A stretch of DNA of 17,718 bases from an uncultured Sphingomonadales bacterium (GTDB lineage Bacteria; Pseudomonadota; Alphaproteobacteria; Sphingomonadales; Sphingomonadaceae). Both the position numbers and the translations under genes were made by a program. Location of the stretch: positions 1-17,718 of the forward strand of contig CALCBC010000053.1 in the NCBI GenBank assembly GCA_937898525.1, given 5' to 3'. Every line of letters begins with the position of its first letter. Position 1 is the stretch's first letter. The notes under the pieces were generated by a model. That model saw only the letters and a program-made list of their open reading frames with translations. It did no database searches and had not been told where the DNA came from. This document shows positions 6,632 through 13,853 of this stretch, piece by piece.

Positions 6632-7537
6632 ATGTCCCGCGAGTCTCCCGACGACCGCCAACGCATCCTGCTCGTCACCGGCATGCTCGGCGCCGGCAAG
6701 ACCACTGCGCTGCGCGCGCTCGAGGACCTGGGCTGGGAAGCGGTCGACAACTTCCCGATCCGGCTGTTCAAGCGCCTCGTCGGGGACGTGCCGAACCAGT
6801 CGCTGGCCATCGGCTTCGACTGCCGCACGCGCGACTTCGACCCGGCGGACGTGATCGAGCGGGTCAGACGCCTCGAAGACCGCGACGACGTCGTCGTCAC
6901 CACGCTGTTTCTCGATTGCGCCGGACACGAGCTCGAACGCCGCTTCAACGAGACCCGCCGCCGGCATTTCCTCGCGCAGGACCGCCCCGTCGGGATCGGC
7001 ATCGCCGCCGAGCGCGAGCTGATGGGCCCGCTGCGGCGATGGGCAGAAGTGCTGATCGACACGACTCACTACACCAGCAACGACCTGCAGATGCGCATCC
7101 GCGAGCTGTTCGCGGATTCCGCGCCGCAGGAGATGACCGTTACCGTCTCGAGCTTCGCCTTCGCCCGCGGCATGCCGCCGGTCGCCGATCTCGTGTTCGA
7201 CATGCGCTTCCTCGACAACCCGCACTGGGAGCCGGGCCTGAAGGATCTCACCGGTCTCGACGCAGCGGTCGGCGAGCACATCGAGCGCGACCCCGCCTTC
7301 GCCTCGAGCTTCGCGCGCATCCGCGATCTGCTGCTCGAACTGCTTCCCCGCTACGCCGTCCAGGGCAAGAGCTACGTTAATATCGCGTTCGGCTGCACCG
7401 GCGGCAGGCATCGGTCGGTGTTTGTCGCCGAAAGGATTGCCGAGGCCTTGCGCGAAGCGGGGTTTTCGCCCACTGTGTTGCACCGCAACCTGGGGTCGCG
7501 CGCTGCCGAAATGATCGAAGGGCCGCACCAGCCGTGA
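6632..7537 (+). CDS. rapZ: RapZ family nucleotide-binding protein (RNase adapter family)
   Basis: This 301-residue protein of the RapZ/YvcJ family (284 in E. coli) has the Walker A GMLGAGKTT (17-25), the following DLGWEAVDNFP block and the second motif GFDCRTRDF (61-69). The C-terminal domain ends in AFGCTGGRHRSVFVAERIAEAL. In E. coli RapZ binds small RNAs and guides RNase E to regulate glmS. The alphaproteobacterial role is not settled, and linkage to hprK and PTS genes suggests a role in carbon or nitrogen signalling. The start ATG 6632 fits family alignments. The frame is open further upstream, but that extension would overlap hprK by about 90 bp and looks unlike the family. No strong ribosome site is visible. 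The 46-bp gap after hprK supports co-transcription. Confidence 0.93.
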   Translation: MSRESPDDRQRILLVTGMLGAGKTTALRALEDLGWEAVDNFPIRLFKRLVGDVPNQSLAIGFDCRTRDFDPADVIERVRRLEDRDDVVVTTLFLDCAGHELERRFNETRRRHFLAQDRPVGIGIAAERELMGPLRRWAEVLIDTTHYTSNDLQMRIRELFADSAPQEMTVTVSSFAFARGMPPVADLVFDMRFLDNPHWEPGLKDLTGLDAAVGEHIERDPAFASSFARIRDLLLELLPRYAVQGKSYVNIAFGCTGGRHRSVFVAERIAEALREAGFSPTVLHRNLGSRAAEMIEGPHQP

Positions 7538-7610
7538 CCTGTTCGCCAACCGACCGGACGCCCACTCGCGTCCTTCGTGCGGGCCCATCTGACGTGAGAT
7601 CTTTCTCGGC

Positions 7611-8015
7611 ATGATCGGAATGATCCTGGTGACCCACGGCCGGTTGGCCGAGGAATTCGTCCATGCAATGGAGCATGTCGTCGGGACGCAAAGCGACGTC
7701 GCCACTGTGTGCATCGGCCCGCAGGACGACATGGAGCTCAAGCGCAAGGAAATCGCCCAGGCGATCAAGCGTGTGGACTCGGGTCAGGGCGCGGTGATCC
7801 TGACCGACCTGTTCGGCGGCACGCCGTCGAACCTCGCGATCTCGCTGCTCCAGGCCGGCAAGACCGAGGTGATCGCCGGGATCAACCTGCCGATGCTGAT
7901 CCGGTTGGCCGGGGCGCGCAAGGACATGGACCTCGCCGCCGCGACGGCGGCGGCGCGCGACGCGGGACGCAATTACATAACGATCGCATCCGAGTTTCTC
8001 GGCCAGGTCGCATAA
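7611..8015 (+). CDS. PTS EIIA component, mannose (ManX) family
   Basis: This 134-residue cytoplasmic phosphocarrier has the fold and length of the EIIA-Man domain. His-9 in ILVTHGRLAEE is the phosphorylated residue, and the LTDLFGGTPSN block (about 64-74) is the family's second signature. In alphaproteobacteria this protein stands alone with no EIIB/EIIC transporter nearby. It receives phosphate from HPr and is thought to act in regulation rather than sugar uptake. None of EIIB, EIIC, EIID or EI is encoded in this window. It lies 73 bp after rapZ and 18 bp before the HPr gene, so EIIA and HPr are almost certainly co-expressed. The symbol varies in the literature (ptsM, ptsL, manX), so none is given. 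Confidence 0.93.
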   Translation: MIGMILVTHGRLAEEFVHAMEHVVGTQSDVATVCIGPQDDMELKRKEIAQAIKRVDSGQGAVILTDLFGGTPSNLAISLLQAGKTEVIAGINLPMLIRLAGARKDMDLAAATAAARDAGRNYITIASEFLGQVA

Positions 8016-8033
8016 GACAGGGGAGAGGCGGCT

Positions 8034-8309
8034 TTGGGAGAGGCCAGCCGTGAAGTCACTATCGTCAACAAGCGCGGCCTGCACGCGCGCGCCAGCGCGA
8101 AGTTCGTCGCCGCGGTCGCGGCCATGGACGGATGCGAGGTGCGCGTCGCCAAGGACGGGCACAGCGCCTCCGGCGGCTCGATCCTCGGCCTGATGATGCT
8201 CGGAGCGGCCAAGGGCGACGCGGTCGAAGTGACCGTCAAGGGCGCGGATGCAGAGGACCGGCTCGACGAGCTTGTCGCCATGATCGAAGACGGCTTCGGC
8301 GAAGACTAG
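8034..8309 (+). CDS. ptsH: phosphocarrier protein HPr
   Basis: HPr takes phosphate from enzyme I on a histidine and passes it to EIIA. The 91-residue protein shows the active site RGLHARASAKF with His-17 (His-15 of classical HPr). It also shows the regulatory serine Ser-49 in GGSILGLMML (Ser-46 equivalent), the expected target of HprK encoded upstream. The start is an unusual TTG at 8034. It is supported by the strong ribosome site GGGGAGAGG (8020-8028) 5 bases ahead and by the N-terminus EVTIVNKRGLHARA aligning with HPr. This protein belongs to the regulatory (nitrogen-type) phosphorelay found in proteobacteria that lack sugar transporters. The EI partner (ptsP or ptsI) must be elsewhere. 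Confidence 0.95.
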   Translation: MGEASREVTIVNKRGLHARASAKFVAAVAAMDGCEVRVAKDGHSASGGSILGLMMLGAAKGDAVEVTVKGADAEDRLDELVAMIEDGFGED

Positions 8310-8331
8310 CGGCGCGGGCGAAGACCCCACA

Positions 8332-8439
8332 CCGTCGTCATGCCGGCGAAAGCCGGGACCTTGTGGCTCAGGCGCTGCGCCAGCGTCGCGCTGCAACGAG
8401 GTCGGGAGCAGCTCACGAGGTCCCTTGCCGGGATGACGG
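8332..8439. repeat. imperfect palindromic intergenic repeat (REP/MITE-like)
   Basis: The left end is CCGTCGTCATGCCGGCGAA followed by GGGACCT (8355-8361). The right end is AGGTCCC (8418-8424) followed by TTGCCGGGATGACGG (8425-8439), an inverted copy with small changes. The interior has smaller GC-rich palindromes such as GGCGCTGCGCC. The overall form resembles the non-coding repeats dispersed in sphingomonad and rhizobial genomes. It fills most of the 194-bp gap between HPr and the methyltransferase gene. Confidence 0.5.
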
Positions 8440-8460
8440 CTTCGTGTGTGCGGTGCACGG

Positions 8461-8478
8461 CCCCGGCTTTCGCCGGGG
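8461..8478 (+). terminator. strong GC hairpin after the PTS gene cluster
   Basis: The stem is CCCCGGC/GCCGGGG with a TTTC loop (7 bp, 4-base loop), followed by TTACGG rather than a T-run. It may be a factor-dependent terminator or part of the neighbouring repeat unit. It lies 25 bp before the methyltransferase start. Confidence 0.35.
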
Positions 8479-8503
8479 TTACGGGTCGGCTAACGCAGCC
8501 GCC

Positions 8504-9304
8504 ATGCGCCGCACGATCACCGGATTCTCCAACCCGACGGTCAAGTGGCTCCGCTCGCTGCGCGACAAGAAGCACCGGCGGCGCGAGCGCAGGTTCCTCG
8601 CCGAGGGCCTGCGCCTGCTCACCGATGCGCGCGAGTGCGGCCGGCTGCCCGAGATGCTGGTCATGGCACAGGGCCGCGATCCGCACCCGCTGCTCGACGC
8701 TCTCGAGACCGAGGTCGAACGCGCCGGCGGCGAGGTGATCGAGACCAGCGCCGAGATTCTCGCCAAGATCACGGGCAAGGAGAATCCCCAGGCGGTTGCG
8801 GGCGTCTTCGCCGAGTTCGATACCTCGCTCGCGACGATCGACCGCAACGCGTCGCCGATCTGGCTCGTCGCGCAGGCGCTGCGCGACCCGGGCAACCTCG
8901 GCACGATGCTGCGCACGGGCGATGCCGTCGGCGCCGGAGGGCTGATCCTGCTCGACGACAGTGCCGATCCGTTCTCGGTCGAAGCGGTGCGCGCGAGCAT
9001 GGGCGCGATCTTCACCCAGCGGCTGGCCGTCGCGCGGTGGAACGAGTTCCTGCCGTGGCTGCGCTCGGGGCCGGGCCAGCTGGTCGCTGCGAGCCTGCGC
9101 GACGCCCTGCCCTATCGCGAGACCCCCTATGCCGCGCCGTGCTTCATCCTCGTCGGCAACGAGTCGCGCGGCCTGCCCGAGGCCTACGAGGCGCAGTGCG
9201 ATCTGCGCGTGACCCTGCCGATGAAGGGCCGTGCCGACAGCCTCAACGCCGCGGTGGCGGGTGCGGTGCTGGCTTACGAAGTGCTGGCGAAGCTCGGCGG
9301 CTAG
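8504..9304 (+). CDS. TrmH/SpoU-family RNA 2'-O-methyltransferase
   Basis: This 266-residue SPOUT-class methyltransferase transfers a methyl group from S-adenosylmethionine to a ribose 2'-OH in rRNA or tRNA. The N-terminal substrate-binding domain (about 1-100) has the usual opening ITGFSNPTVKWLRSLRDKKHRRRERRF written around residues 5-31. It is followed by the three SpoU motifs: PGNLGTMLRT (129-138), ILVGNESRGLP (215-225) and LPMKGRADSLNAAVAGAV (238-255, knot and SAM pocket). The exact RNA target cannot be assigned; it could be RlmB-like or a TsnR-like 23S enzyme. The start ATG 8504 fits the family. The stop overlaps the convergent lipoprotein stop in the shared CTAG at 9301-9304, so no room remains for a terminator between the two genes. 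Confidence 0.9.
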   Translation: MRRTITGFSNPTVKWLRSLRDKKHRRRERRFLAEGLRLLTDARECGRLPEMLVMAQGRDPHPLLDALETEVERAGGEVIETSAEILAKITGKENPQAVAGVFAEFDTSLATIDRNASPIWLVAQALRDPGNLGTMLRTGDAVGAGGLILLDDSADPFSVEAVRASMGAIFTQRLAVARWNEFLPWLRSGPGQLVAASLRDALPYRETPYAAPCFILVGNESRGLPEAYEAQCDLRVTLPMKGRADSLNAAVAGAVLAYEVLAKLGG

Positions 9305-10002
9305 TCGCCGGCAACGAAGCTGGTGATGCGCCAGCGGCCGTTGCGGCTGGAGCCGATCAGGCGGTAGTCGACCGCGCTGCGCAGCTTGTCGAGCGGGATG
9401 TAGCCGGTGGTTCCGTCGGCCAGTTCGGCTTTCTGCCGCTCGGCCTCGGGATCGATCGTCTCCACCTCGACCATGTCCCACGAGATCGTGCCGAGCTGGC
9501 GGCTGTCGGCTTCCGGCCCGGCATAGACCGGGACGTTCTCGCCCGCGACGAGCCAGGTCGTGAACGGATCGGCGGTACCGAGATCCTGATCGAAGTACCA
9601 CGGCAGCGTGATCCCGCCCTGCCCGTTGGCCGCGCAGCCTAGCGCGAGGATCTCGTCGAGTTCGCTCCACAGGTCGCGGGCCGGATCCTCGAGCCGGCGG
9701 CGCAGCTCGGCCTTGCCCGCCCCGCCCCCGAAATCGAGGCGGATGTCGTCGGCCGCGATGGCGACGAGCACGTCAACGTCGCGCGCCTTGACCGCGGCGG
9801 AGAGGATCTGGCGGAAGTTCGCGGCACCCGCAACGTCGCCGCATTCGTCCCGCGGCGCCCAGTCGCCGGCCGCCAGGGAGGTCGGCTCACTGGCAGGCGA
9901 GACCAGCTCCTCGGCGGCCTCGGACACCTGCTCGACCGGCGCGGCCTCCCGGTCGCAGGCCGCAACCGCGAGCGCCAGACCGACCAGGAGCATCCGTCTC
10001 AC
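9301..10002 (-). CDS. lipoprotein with SH3-like domain, unknown function
   Basis: The 233-residue protein begins with a basic n-region, a hydrophobic stretch and the lipobox VAAC, giving acylated Cys-16. The next residue is Asp-17, which by the E. coli +2 rule would favour retention in the inner membrane. An acidic, Ser/Pro-rich linker (17-50) leads to a helical region (about 55-125). After it comes a bacterial-SH3-like segment (VAGENVPVYAGPEADSRQLG, about 150-170, to DGTTGYIPLDKLR), and the chain ends in GRWRITSFVAGD. I cannot name a family. The GTG start at 10002 overlaps the rmuC stop (GTGA). An ATG three codons in would remove the arginines of the signal peptide, so the longer form is preferred. 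It is likely co-transcribed with rmuC. SH3-like lipoproteins often bind cell wall, which is inference here. Confidence 0.85.
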   Translation of the reverse strand: MRRMLLVGLALAVAACDREAAPVEQVSEAAEELVSPASEPTSLAAGDWAPRDECGDVAGAANFRQILSAAVKARDVDVLVAIAADDIRLDFGGGAGKAELRRRLEDPARDLWSELDEILALGCAANGQGGITLPWYFDQDLGTADPFTTWLVAGENVPVYAGPEADSRQLGTISWDMVEVETIDPEAERQKAELADGTTGYIPLDKLRSAVDYRLIGSSRNGRWRITSFVAGD

Positions 10003-11363
10003 GAAGCGCTTCGTGCCTTGCCATCGGTGGACGTGTCAACCAGACGCGGCCCCTGCGGCTCGTCGGCGGCGCCGTAGCGCGGTGTGCTTTCCACCAGCGG
10101 GACCTCGTCGATCTCTGCCTTGCCGATCTCGATGTGCTTCTCGCTGAGGCGGCGGCCCGAGGAGAGTACGTTGCGCTCGAAGCTGCCGACGAAGTCGTTG
10201 TACTTGCGCACCGCGCGGTCGAGCCCCGCGCCGACACCCTTCAAGTGGTCGGCGGCGATGCGGAGGCGGTCGTAGAGCTCGGCGCCCATGCGGCCGATCT
10301 CGCGCGCCTCGCGAGCGAGCCCGTCCTGCCGCCAGACCTGCGCGACAGTCCGGCAGATCGCCACCAGGTTCGTAGGTGTCGCCAGCAAGACCTTGTTGCG
10401 GAATGCGAAATCCCACAGCTCGGGATCCTGCTCGAGCGCTGCGGCGACGAAGTGCTCGCCGGGCACGAACATGACCACGTAGTCGGGCGCATCCTCGAGC
10501 TGGGCCTGGTAGGCCTTGGCGCCGAGCGTCTGGACGTGACCGCGCATGGCCTTGGCGTGCAGGTCGAGATGGCGCGCACGCTCGGCCTCGTCGTTGGCTT
10601 CGAACGCGGCCTGGTAGGCGTTGAGCGAGACCTTGGCGTCGATCACCAGCTGGCGGTTGCCGGGGATGCGCACGATCGCGTCGGGCCGCAGCCGCCCCTC
10701 CTCGGTCTCGATCGAGTGCTCGGTGATGAAGTCGGTATGCTCGGAGAGGCCGCACTGCTCGAGCACGTTCTGCAGCGCGCGCTCGCCCCAGCGGCCGCGC
10801 GCCTTGGGAGCGTTGGTCAGCGAGTTGCCGAGCCGCTGTGCCTCGCGGCGAATTTCCTCCTGCCCGGCGCGCATCGCCTCGATCAGGCCGGTGAGCTGGC
10901 CGAAGGCGTTGACCCGCTGCTCCTCGAGCGTGCGGACCTGCTCCTCGTAGCTCTTGAGGCGCCGGTCGACGGGTTCGAGCAGGGCCTTGAGCTTTTCCTC
11001 GGACGCCTTTTCCGAGTGCCCGAGCCGCTCCTCGGCGCGCTTGAGGAACTCCTCCTGCGCTTTCGACAGCACTTCGCCGCCGGCGGCCTTGAACTGCGCG
11101 ATCAGATCCTCGCGCGCCTGGTTGAGCTGGGCGATCTGCTTGTCGAAGTTCTCGGCGTTGGCGGCCAGCGTGGCGATCTCGATCCGCGCCTGGCCGAGCT
11201 CGGCGACGGCCTGCTTGAACTGCGCCTCGTGCTCCTTCGCCGCCGCGTCTCGCTCGGCATGGCGCGCCTTCCAGTCGGCGACCGGGCGCGAGCCGAGGAA
11301 CCAGCCGAGCGCCAGCCCGACAGCGAGAGCGACGATCAGCAGCACGGCGGAAAGCGGGTCCAC
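9999..11363 (-). CDS. rmuC: DNA recombination protein RmuC
   Basis: RmuC limits inversions between short repeats in E. coli and is treated as a nuclease-like protein. The 454-residue product has an N-terminal membrane anchor (about 5-24, SAVLLIVALAVGLALGWFLG). A long coiled coil follows (about 30-180, rich in Glu/Gln/Ala/Lys). The conserved RmuC domain (about 185-400) contains RWGERALQNVLEQCGL and the PD-(D/E)XK-like pair RPDAI (Asp-228) and VIDAK (Asp-242, Lys-244). Later family motifs include FVPGEHFVAAAL and LLATPTNLVAICRTVA. The start is GTG at 11361-11363 with GGAGG four bases ahead, chosen because it lets the anchor begin normally. It overlaps the lipoprotein gene downstream by four bases. 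Confidence 0.95.
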   Translation of the reverse strand: MDPLSAVLLIVALAVGLALGWFLGSRPVADWKARHAERDAAAKEHEAQFKQAVAELGQARIEIATLAANAENFDKQIAQLNQAREDLIAQFKAAGGEVLSKAQEEFLKRAEERLGHSEKASEEKLKALLEPVDRRLKSYEEQVRTLEEQRVNAFGQLTGLIEAMRAGQEEIRREAQRLGNSLTNAPKARGRWGERALQNVLEQCGLSEHTDFITEHSIETEEGRLRPDAIVRIPGNRQLVIDAKVSLNAYQAAFEANDEAERARHLDLHAKAMRGHVQTLGAKAYQAQLEDAPDYVVMFVPGEHFVAAALEQDPELWDFAFRNKVLLATPTNLVAICRTVAQVWRQDGLAREAREIGRMGAELYDRLRIAADHLKGVGAGLDRAVRKYNDFVGSFERNVLSSGRRLSEKHIEIGKAEIDEVPLVESTPRYGAADEPQGPRLVDTSTDGKARSAS

Positions 11364-11477
11364 GAGACCTCCGGAATATTGGAACGAAGCGCGAACCTAC
11401 TCCGTGCGGACTCGCGGCACAAGGCGCGCCGATCTGGATACCCCCAACGGCCGGTTAACGCGGGTTCCAGAATGGGC

Positions 11478-11507
11478 TTGAGCATCGCCCCCGCTAGATT
11501 GTATGGG
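11478..11507 (+). promoter_or_regulatory. possible fhs promoter
   Basis: TTGAGC (11478-11483) and TATGGG (11502-11507) are separated by 18 bases in an AT-richer patch. A small inverted repeat, TTGTA/TACAA (11499-11503 and 11513-11517), covers the -10 region. The placement, about 75 bases ahead of the fhs start, is reasonable, but the match is moderate. Confidence 0.3.
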
Positions 11508-11518
11508 CTGCTTACAAA

Positions 11519-11550
11519 TTCGTGATTGCGAAATTTTCGTGATTGCGAAA
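11519..11550 (+). repeat. tandem 15-bp direct repeat in the fhs leader
   Basis: TTCGTGATTGCGAAA occurs twice, at 11519-11533 and 11536-11550, identical and offset by 17 bases. Each copy is itself a loose dyad (TTCG-N6-CGAA). The pair lies just downstream of the possible promoter and 35 bases before the fhs ATG. This suggests a two-site operator or a recent slippage duplication. Confidence 0.6.
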
Positions 11551-11585
11551 AAGCCGAGCAGACAGACCGGAACGAGGACGCCCCC

Positions 11586-13253
11586 ATGGCCACCGATATC
11601 GAGATCGCCCGCCAAGCCAAGATGAAGCCGATCGGCGAGATTGCCGCACGGCTCGGTATCCCTGACGAGGCGCTCGAGCCCTATGGCCGGACCAAGGCCA
11701 AGGTGGCGATGGACTGGATCAACCAGCAGCAGGACCGGCCCGACGGCAAGCTGATCCTCGTCACCGCGATCAACCCGACTCCGGCGGGCGAAGGCAAGAC
11801 CACCACCTCGGTCGGGCTGACCGACGGCCTCAACCGGATCGGCAAGAACGCCGCGGTGTGCCTGCGCGAGCCTTCTCTCGGGCCCTCGTTCGGCATGAAG
11901 GGCGGTGCCGCGGGCGGTGGCTATGCCCAGGTCGTGCCGATGGAGGACATCAACCTCCACTTCACCGGCGACTTCCACGCGATCACCAGCGCGCACAACC
12001 TGCTCAGCGCGATGATCGACAACCACATCTACTGGGGCAACGCGCTCGAGATCGACACGCGCCGGGTGACCTGGCGCCGCGTGCTCGACATGAACGACCG
12101 CGCGCTGCGCCAGATCGTCACCTCGCTCGGGGGTGTCGCCAACGGCTTCCCGCGCGAGGCCGGGTTCGACATCACCGTCGCCTCCGAGATCATGGCGATC
12201 CTGTGCCTCGCGACTTCGCTCGAGGACCTCGAGGAATCTATCGGCAACATCATCGTCGGATACCGCCGCGACAAGACCGCGGTGCGCGCACGCGACCTCA
12301 ACGCACACGGCGCGATGACCGTGCTGCTCAAGCAGGCGATCCAGCCGAACCTCGTGCAGACGCTCGAGAACAACCCGGCGTTCATCCACGGCGGCCCGTT
12401 CGCCAACATCGCCCACGGCTGCAACTCGGTCACCGCGACCAGGACTGCGCTCAAGCTGGCTGACTACGTCGTCACCGAGGCGGGCTTCGGCGCCGATCTC
12501 GGCGCGGAGAAGTTCTTCGACATCAAGTGCCGCAAGGCCGGGCTCAAGCCGGCGGCCTGCGTAATCGTCGCCACCGTGCGCGCGCTGAAGATGAACGGCG
12601 GCGTGGCCAAGGCCGACCTTGGCACCGAGAACGTCGACGCGGTCAAGAAGGGCGTGGTCAACCTGCTGCGCCACATCGAGAACGTGCGCCAGTTCGGCGT
12701 CCCGGCGGTGGTCGCGATCAACCACTTCGTGACCGACACCGACGCCGAAATCGCCACGATCAAGGACGCGGTCGCCGCGGCCGGCTCGCAGGCGATCGTC
12801 TGCACCCACTGGGCCAACGGCGGCGCGGGCACCGAGGAGCTGGCCCACAAGGTGGTCGAGATCTGCGAGAGCGACGCGAGCCAGTTCGCCCCGCTCTACC
12901 CGGCCGAGATGCCGCTGTGGGAAAAGATCAATACGATCGCCACGCGCATCTATCGCGCGGACGAGGCCATCGCCGACGCCTCGGTGCGCAACCAGCTGCA
13001 CCAGTGGGAGAAGGACGGCTTCGGCAACCTGCCGATCTGCATGGCCAAAACCCAGTACAGCTTCACCACCGATCCGACCCAGCTCGGCGCCCCCACGCAC
13101 CATACGGTGCCGGTGCGCGAGGTGCGGCTCGCGGCGGGCGCCGGGTTCGTGGTCGCGATCTGCGGCGACATCATGACCATGCCCGGCCTGCCCAAGGTGC
13201 CGAGCGCCGAGCACATCCGGCTGGTCGACGGTCAGATCGAAGGACTGTTCTGA
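11586..13253 (+). CDS. fhs: formate-tetrahydrofolate ligase
   Basis: Fhs joins formate to tetrahydrofolate with ATP, giving 10-formyl-tetrahydrofolate for one-carbon metabolism, purine synthesis and formyl-methionyl-tRNA. The 555-residue length matches the family (about 556-560). The P-loop TPAGEGKTT (65-73) is present, followed by REPSLGPSFGMKGGAAGGGYAQ around 92-113. Also present are the folate/substrate block FTGDFHAITSAHNLL, TEAGFGADLGAEKFFDIKC and GDIMTMPGLPK near the C-terminus. The ATG at 11586 has GAGGA (11574-11578) 7 bases ahead. An upstream in-frame GTG would add about 20 residues unlike the family. It is monocistronic, with its own leader and a strong terminator at 13279-13310. 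The product pool also feeds Fmt, encoded at 16417. Confidence 0.97.
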   Translation: MATDIEIARQAKMKPIGEIAARLGIPDEALEPYGRTKAKVAMDWINQQQDRPDGKLILVTAINPTPAGEGKTTTSVGLTDGLNRIGKNAAVCLREPSLGPSFGMKGGAAGGGYAQVVPMEDINLHFTGDFHAITSAHNLLSAMIDNHIYWGNALEIDTRRVTWRRVLDMNDRALRQIVTSLGGVANGFPREAGFDITVASEIMAILCLATSLEDLEESIGNIIVGYRRDKTAVRARDLNAHGAMTVLLKQAIQPNLVQTLENNPAFIHGGPFANIAHGCNSVTATRTALKLADYVVTEAGFGADLGAEKFFDIKCRKAGLKPAACVIVATVRALKMNGGVAKADLGTENVDAVKKGVVNLLRHIENVRQFGVPAVVAINHFVTDTDAEIATIKDAVAAAGSQAIVCTHWANGGAGTEELAHKVVEICESDASQFAPLYPAEMPLWEKINTIATRIYRADEAIADASVRNQLHQWEKDGFGNLPICMAKTQYSFTTDPTQLGAPTHHTVPVREVRLAAGAGFVVAICGDIMTMPGLPKVPSAEHIRLVDGQIEGLF

Positions 13254-13278
13254 CAGCTTTTCCCTGGACGGGAGAACG

Positions 13279-13310
13279 AAGGGCCGCTCCTGCTGGAGCG
13301 GCCCTTTTTC
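13279..13310 (+). terminator. Rho-independent terminator of fhs
   Basis: The stem GGGCCGCTCC (13281-13290) pairs perfectly with GGAGCGGCCC (13295-13304) around a TGCT loop. It is extended by AA/TT to 12 bp and followed by five T. It lies 28 bases after the fhs stop. Confidence 0.92.
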
Positions 13311-13427
13311 GTTTCGATCGCGCATTTTCCTCCCCCGTGAGGATAGCCGGCGCAGTCGGAATGGGGGCGGGTTCGCGGGGAACCAGCTTCGCCCGCATGC
13401 GCTCCTGTGATGAGCAGGAGGCCGGCC

Positions 13428-13844
13428 ATGTCGATCGAACGGATGATCCAGGAACACCCCGACGTCGCCTCGAGCGGCGCCTACAACGAGGCGCTCGGCC
13501 TCGCGGTGCGGCACGCGATGCATTGCGCGGCGATCTGCAATTCGTGCGCCGACGCATGCTCGGCCGAAGAGATGGACATGCGGCAGTGCATCCGCACCTG
13601 CCTCGACTGCTCGGACGTGTGCGAAGCGACCTACCGCGTCGCGACGCGGCGAACCGGGCGCAACGTCGAACTGATCCGCGCGATGCTAGAGACGTGCATC
13701 CGCGCTTGCGAGATCTGTGAGGCCGAGTGCGCCAAACACGACAACCCGCACTGCCGCCGCTGCGCGCAGATGTGCCGCGAGTGCGCTGCGGACTGCCGGG
13801 CGGCGGCCGATTCGCTGGATGTCGAGGTGCCCGAGCTGGCGTAA
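13428..13844 (+). CDS. cysteine-rich four-helix-bundle copper-storage protein (DUF326/Csp type)
   Basis: The 138-residue protein has 17 cysteines, at residues 33, 37, 40, 44, 54, 58, 61, 65, 90, 94, 97, 101, 109, 112, 116, 119 and 123. They are spaced three or four apart along helices, the hallmark of Csp/DUF326 four-helix bundles, which hold many Cu(I) ions inside the bundle. No Tat or Sec signal is visible, so it should be cytosolic like Csp3 rather than exported like Csp1. The start at 13428 is chosen because AGGAGG (13416-13421) lies 6 bases ahead; an upstream in-frame ATG at 13407 has no such site. No other copper gene is adjacent. The last four codons plus stop are part of a 24-bp sequence repeated at 14661. 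Copper binding is inferred from family. Confidence 0.9.
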   Translation: MSIERMIQEHPDVASSGAYNEALGLAVRHAMHCAAICNSCADACSAEEMDMRQCIRTCLDCSDVCEATYRVATRRTGRNVELIRAMLETCIRACEICEAECAKHDNPHCRRCAQMCRECAADCRAAADSLDVEVPELA

Positions 13845-13853
13845 GCCGGCGCC
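13830..13853. repeat. 24-bp direct repeat, copy 1 (end of the copper-storage gene)
   Basis: This copy starts CCCGAGCTGGCGTAA, covers the last codons and stop of the copper-storage gene, and ends GCCGGCGCC directly beside the stop codon of the dioxygenase gene. Copy 2 at 14661-14684 matches 23 of 24 bases in the same orientation. Confidence 0.85.

Noticed and set aside
11381..11406. GGAAC-N17-CGTG, close to the alphaproteobacterial EcfG general-stress promoter
   Set aside because: It has one mismatch in the -10 core, lies about 180 bases from fhs and overlaps the rmuC leader. A match this short is expected by chance.
11364..11585. A folate-type riboswitch ahead of fhs
   Set aside because: I could not draw a multi-helix structure or recognise a conserved core. 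The repeats and short dyads are the only structure seen.
11397..13523. A 708-codon minus-strand open frame opposite fhs
   Set aside because: Its composition (Arg/His/Asp/Val rich) is typical of antisense frames. The plus strand encodes a clear Fhs with ribosome site and terminator.
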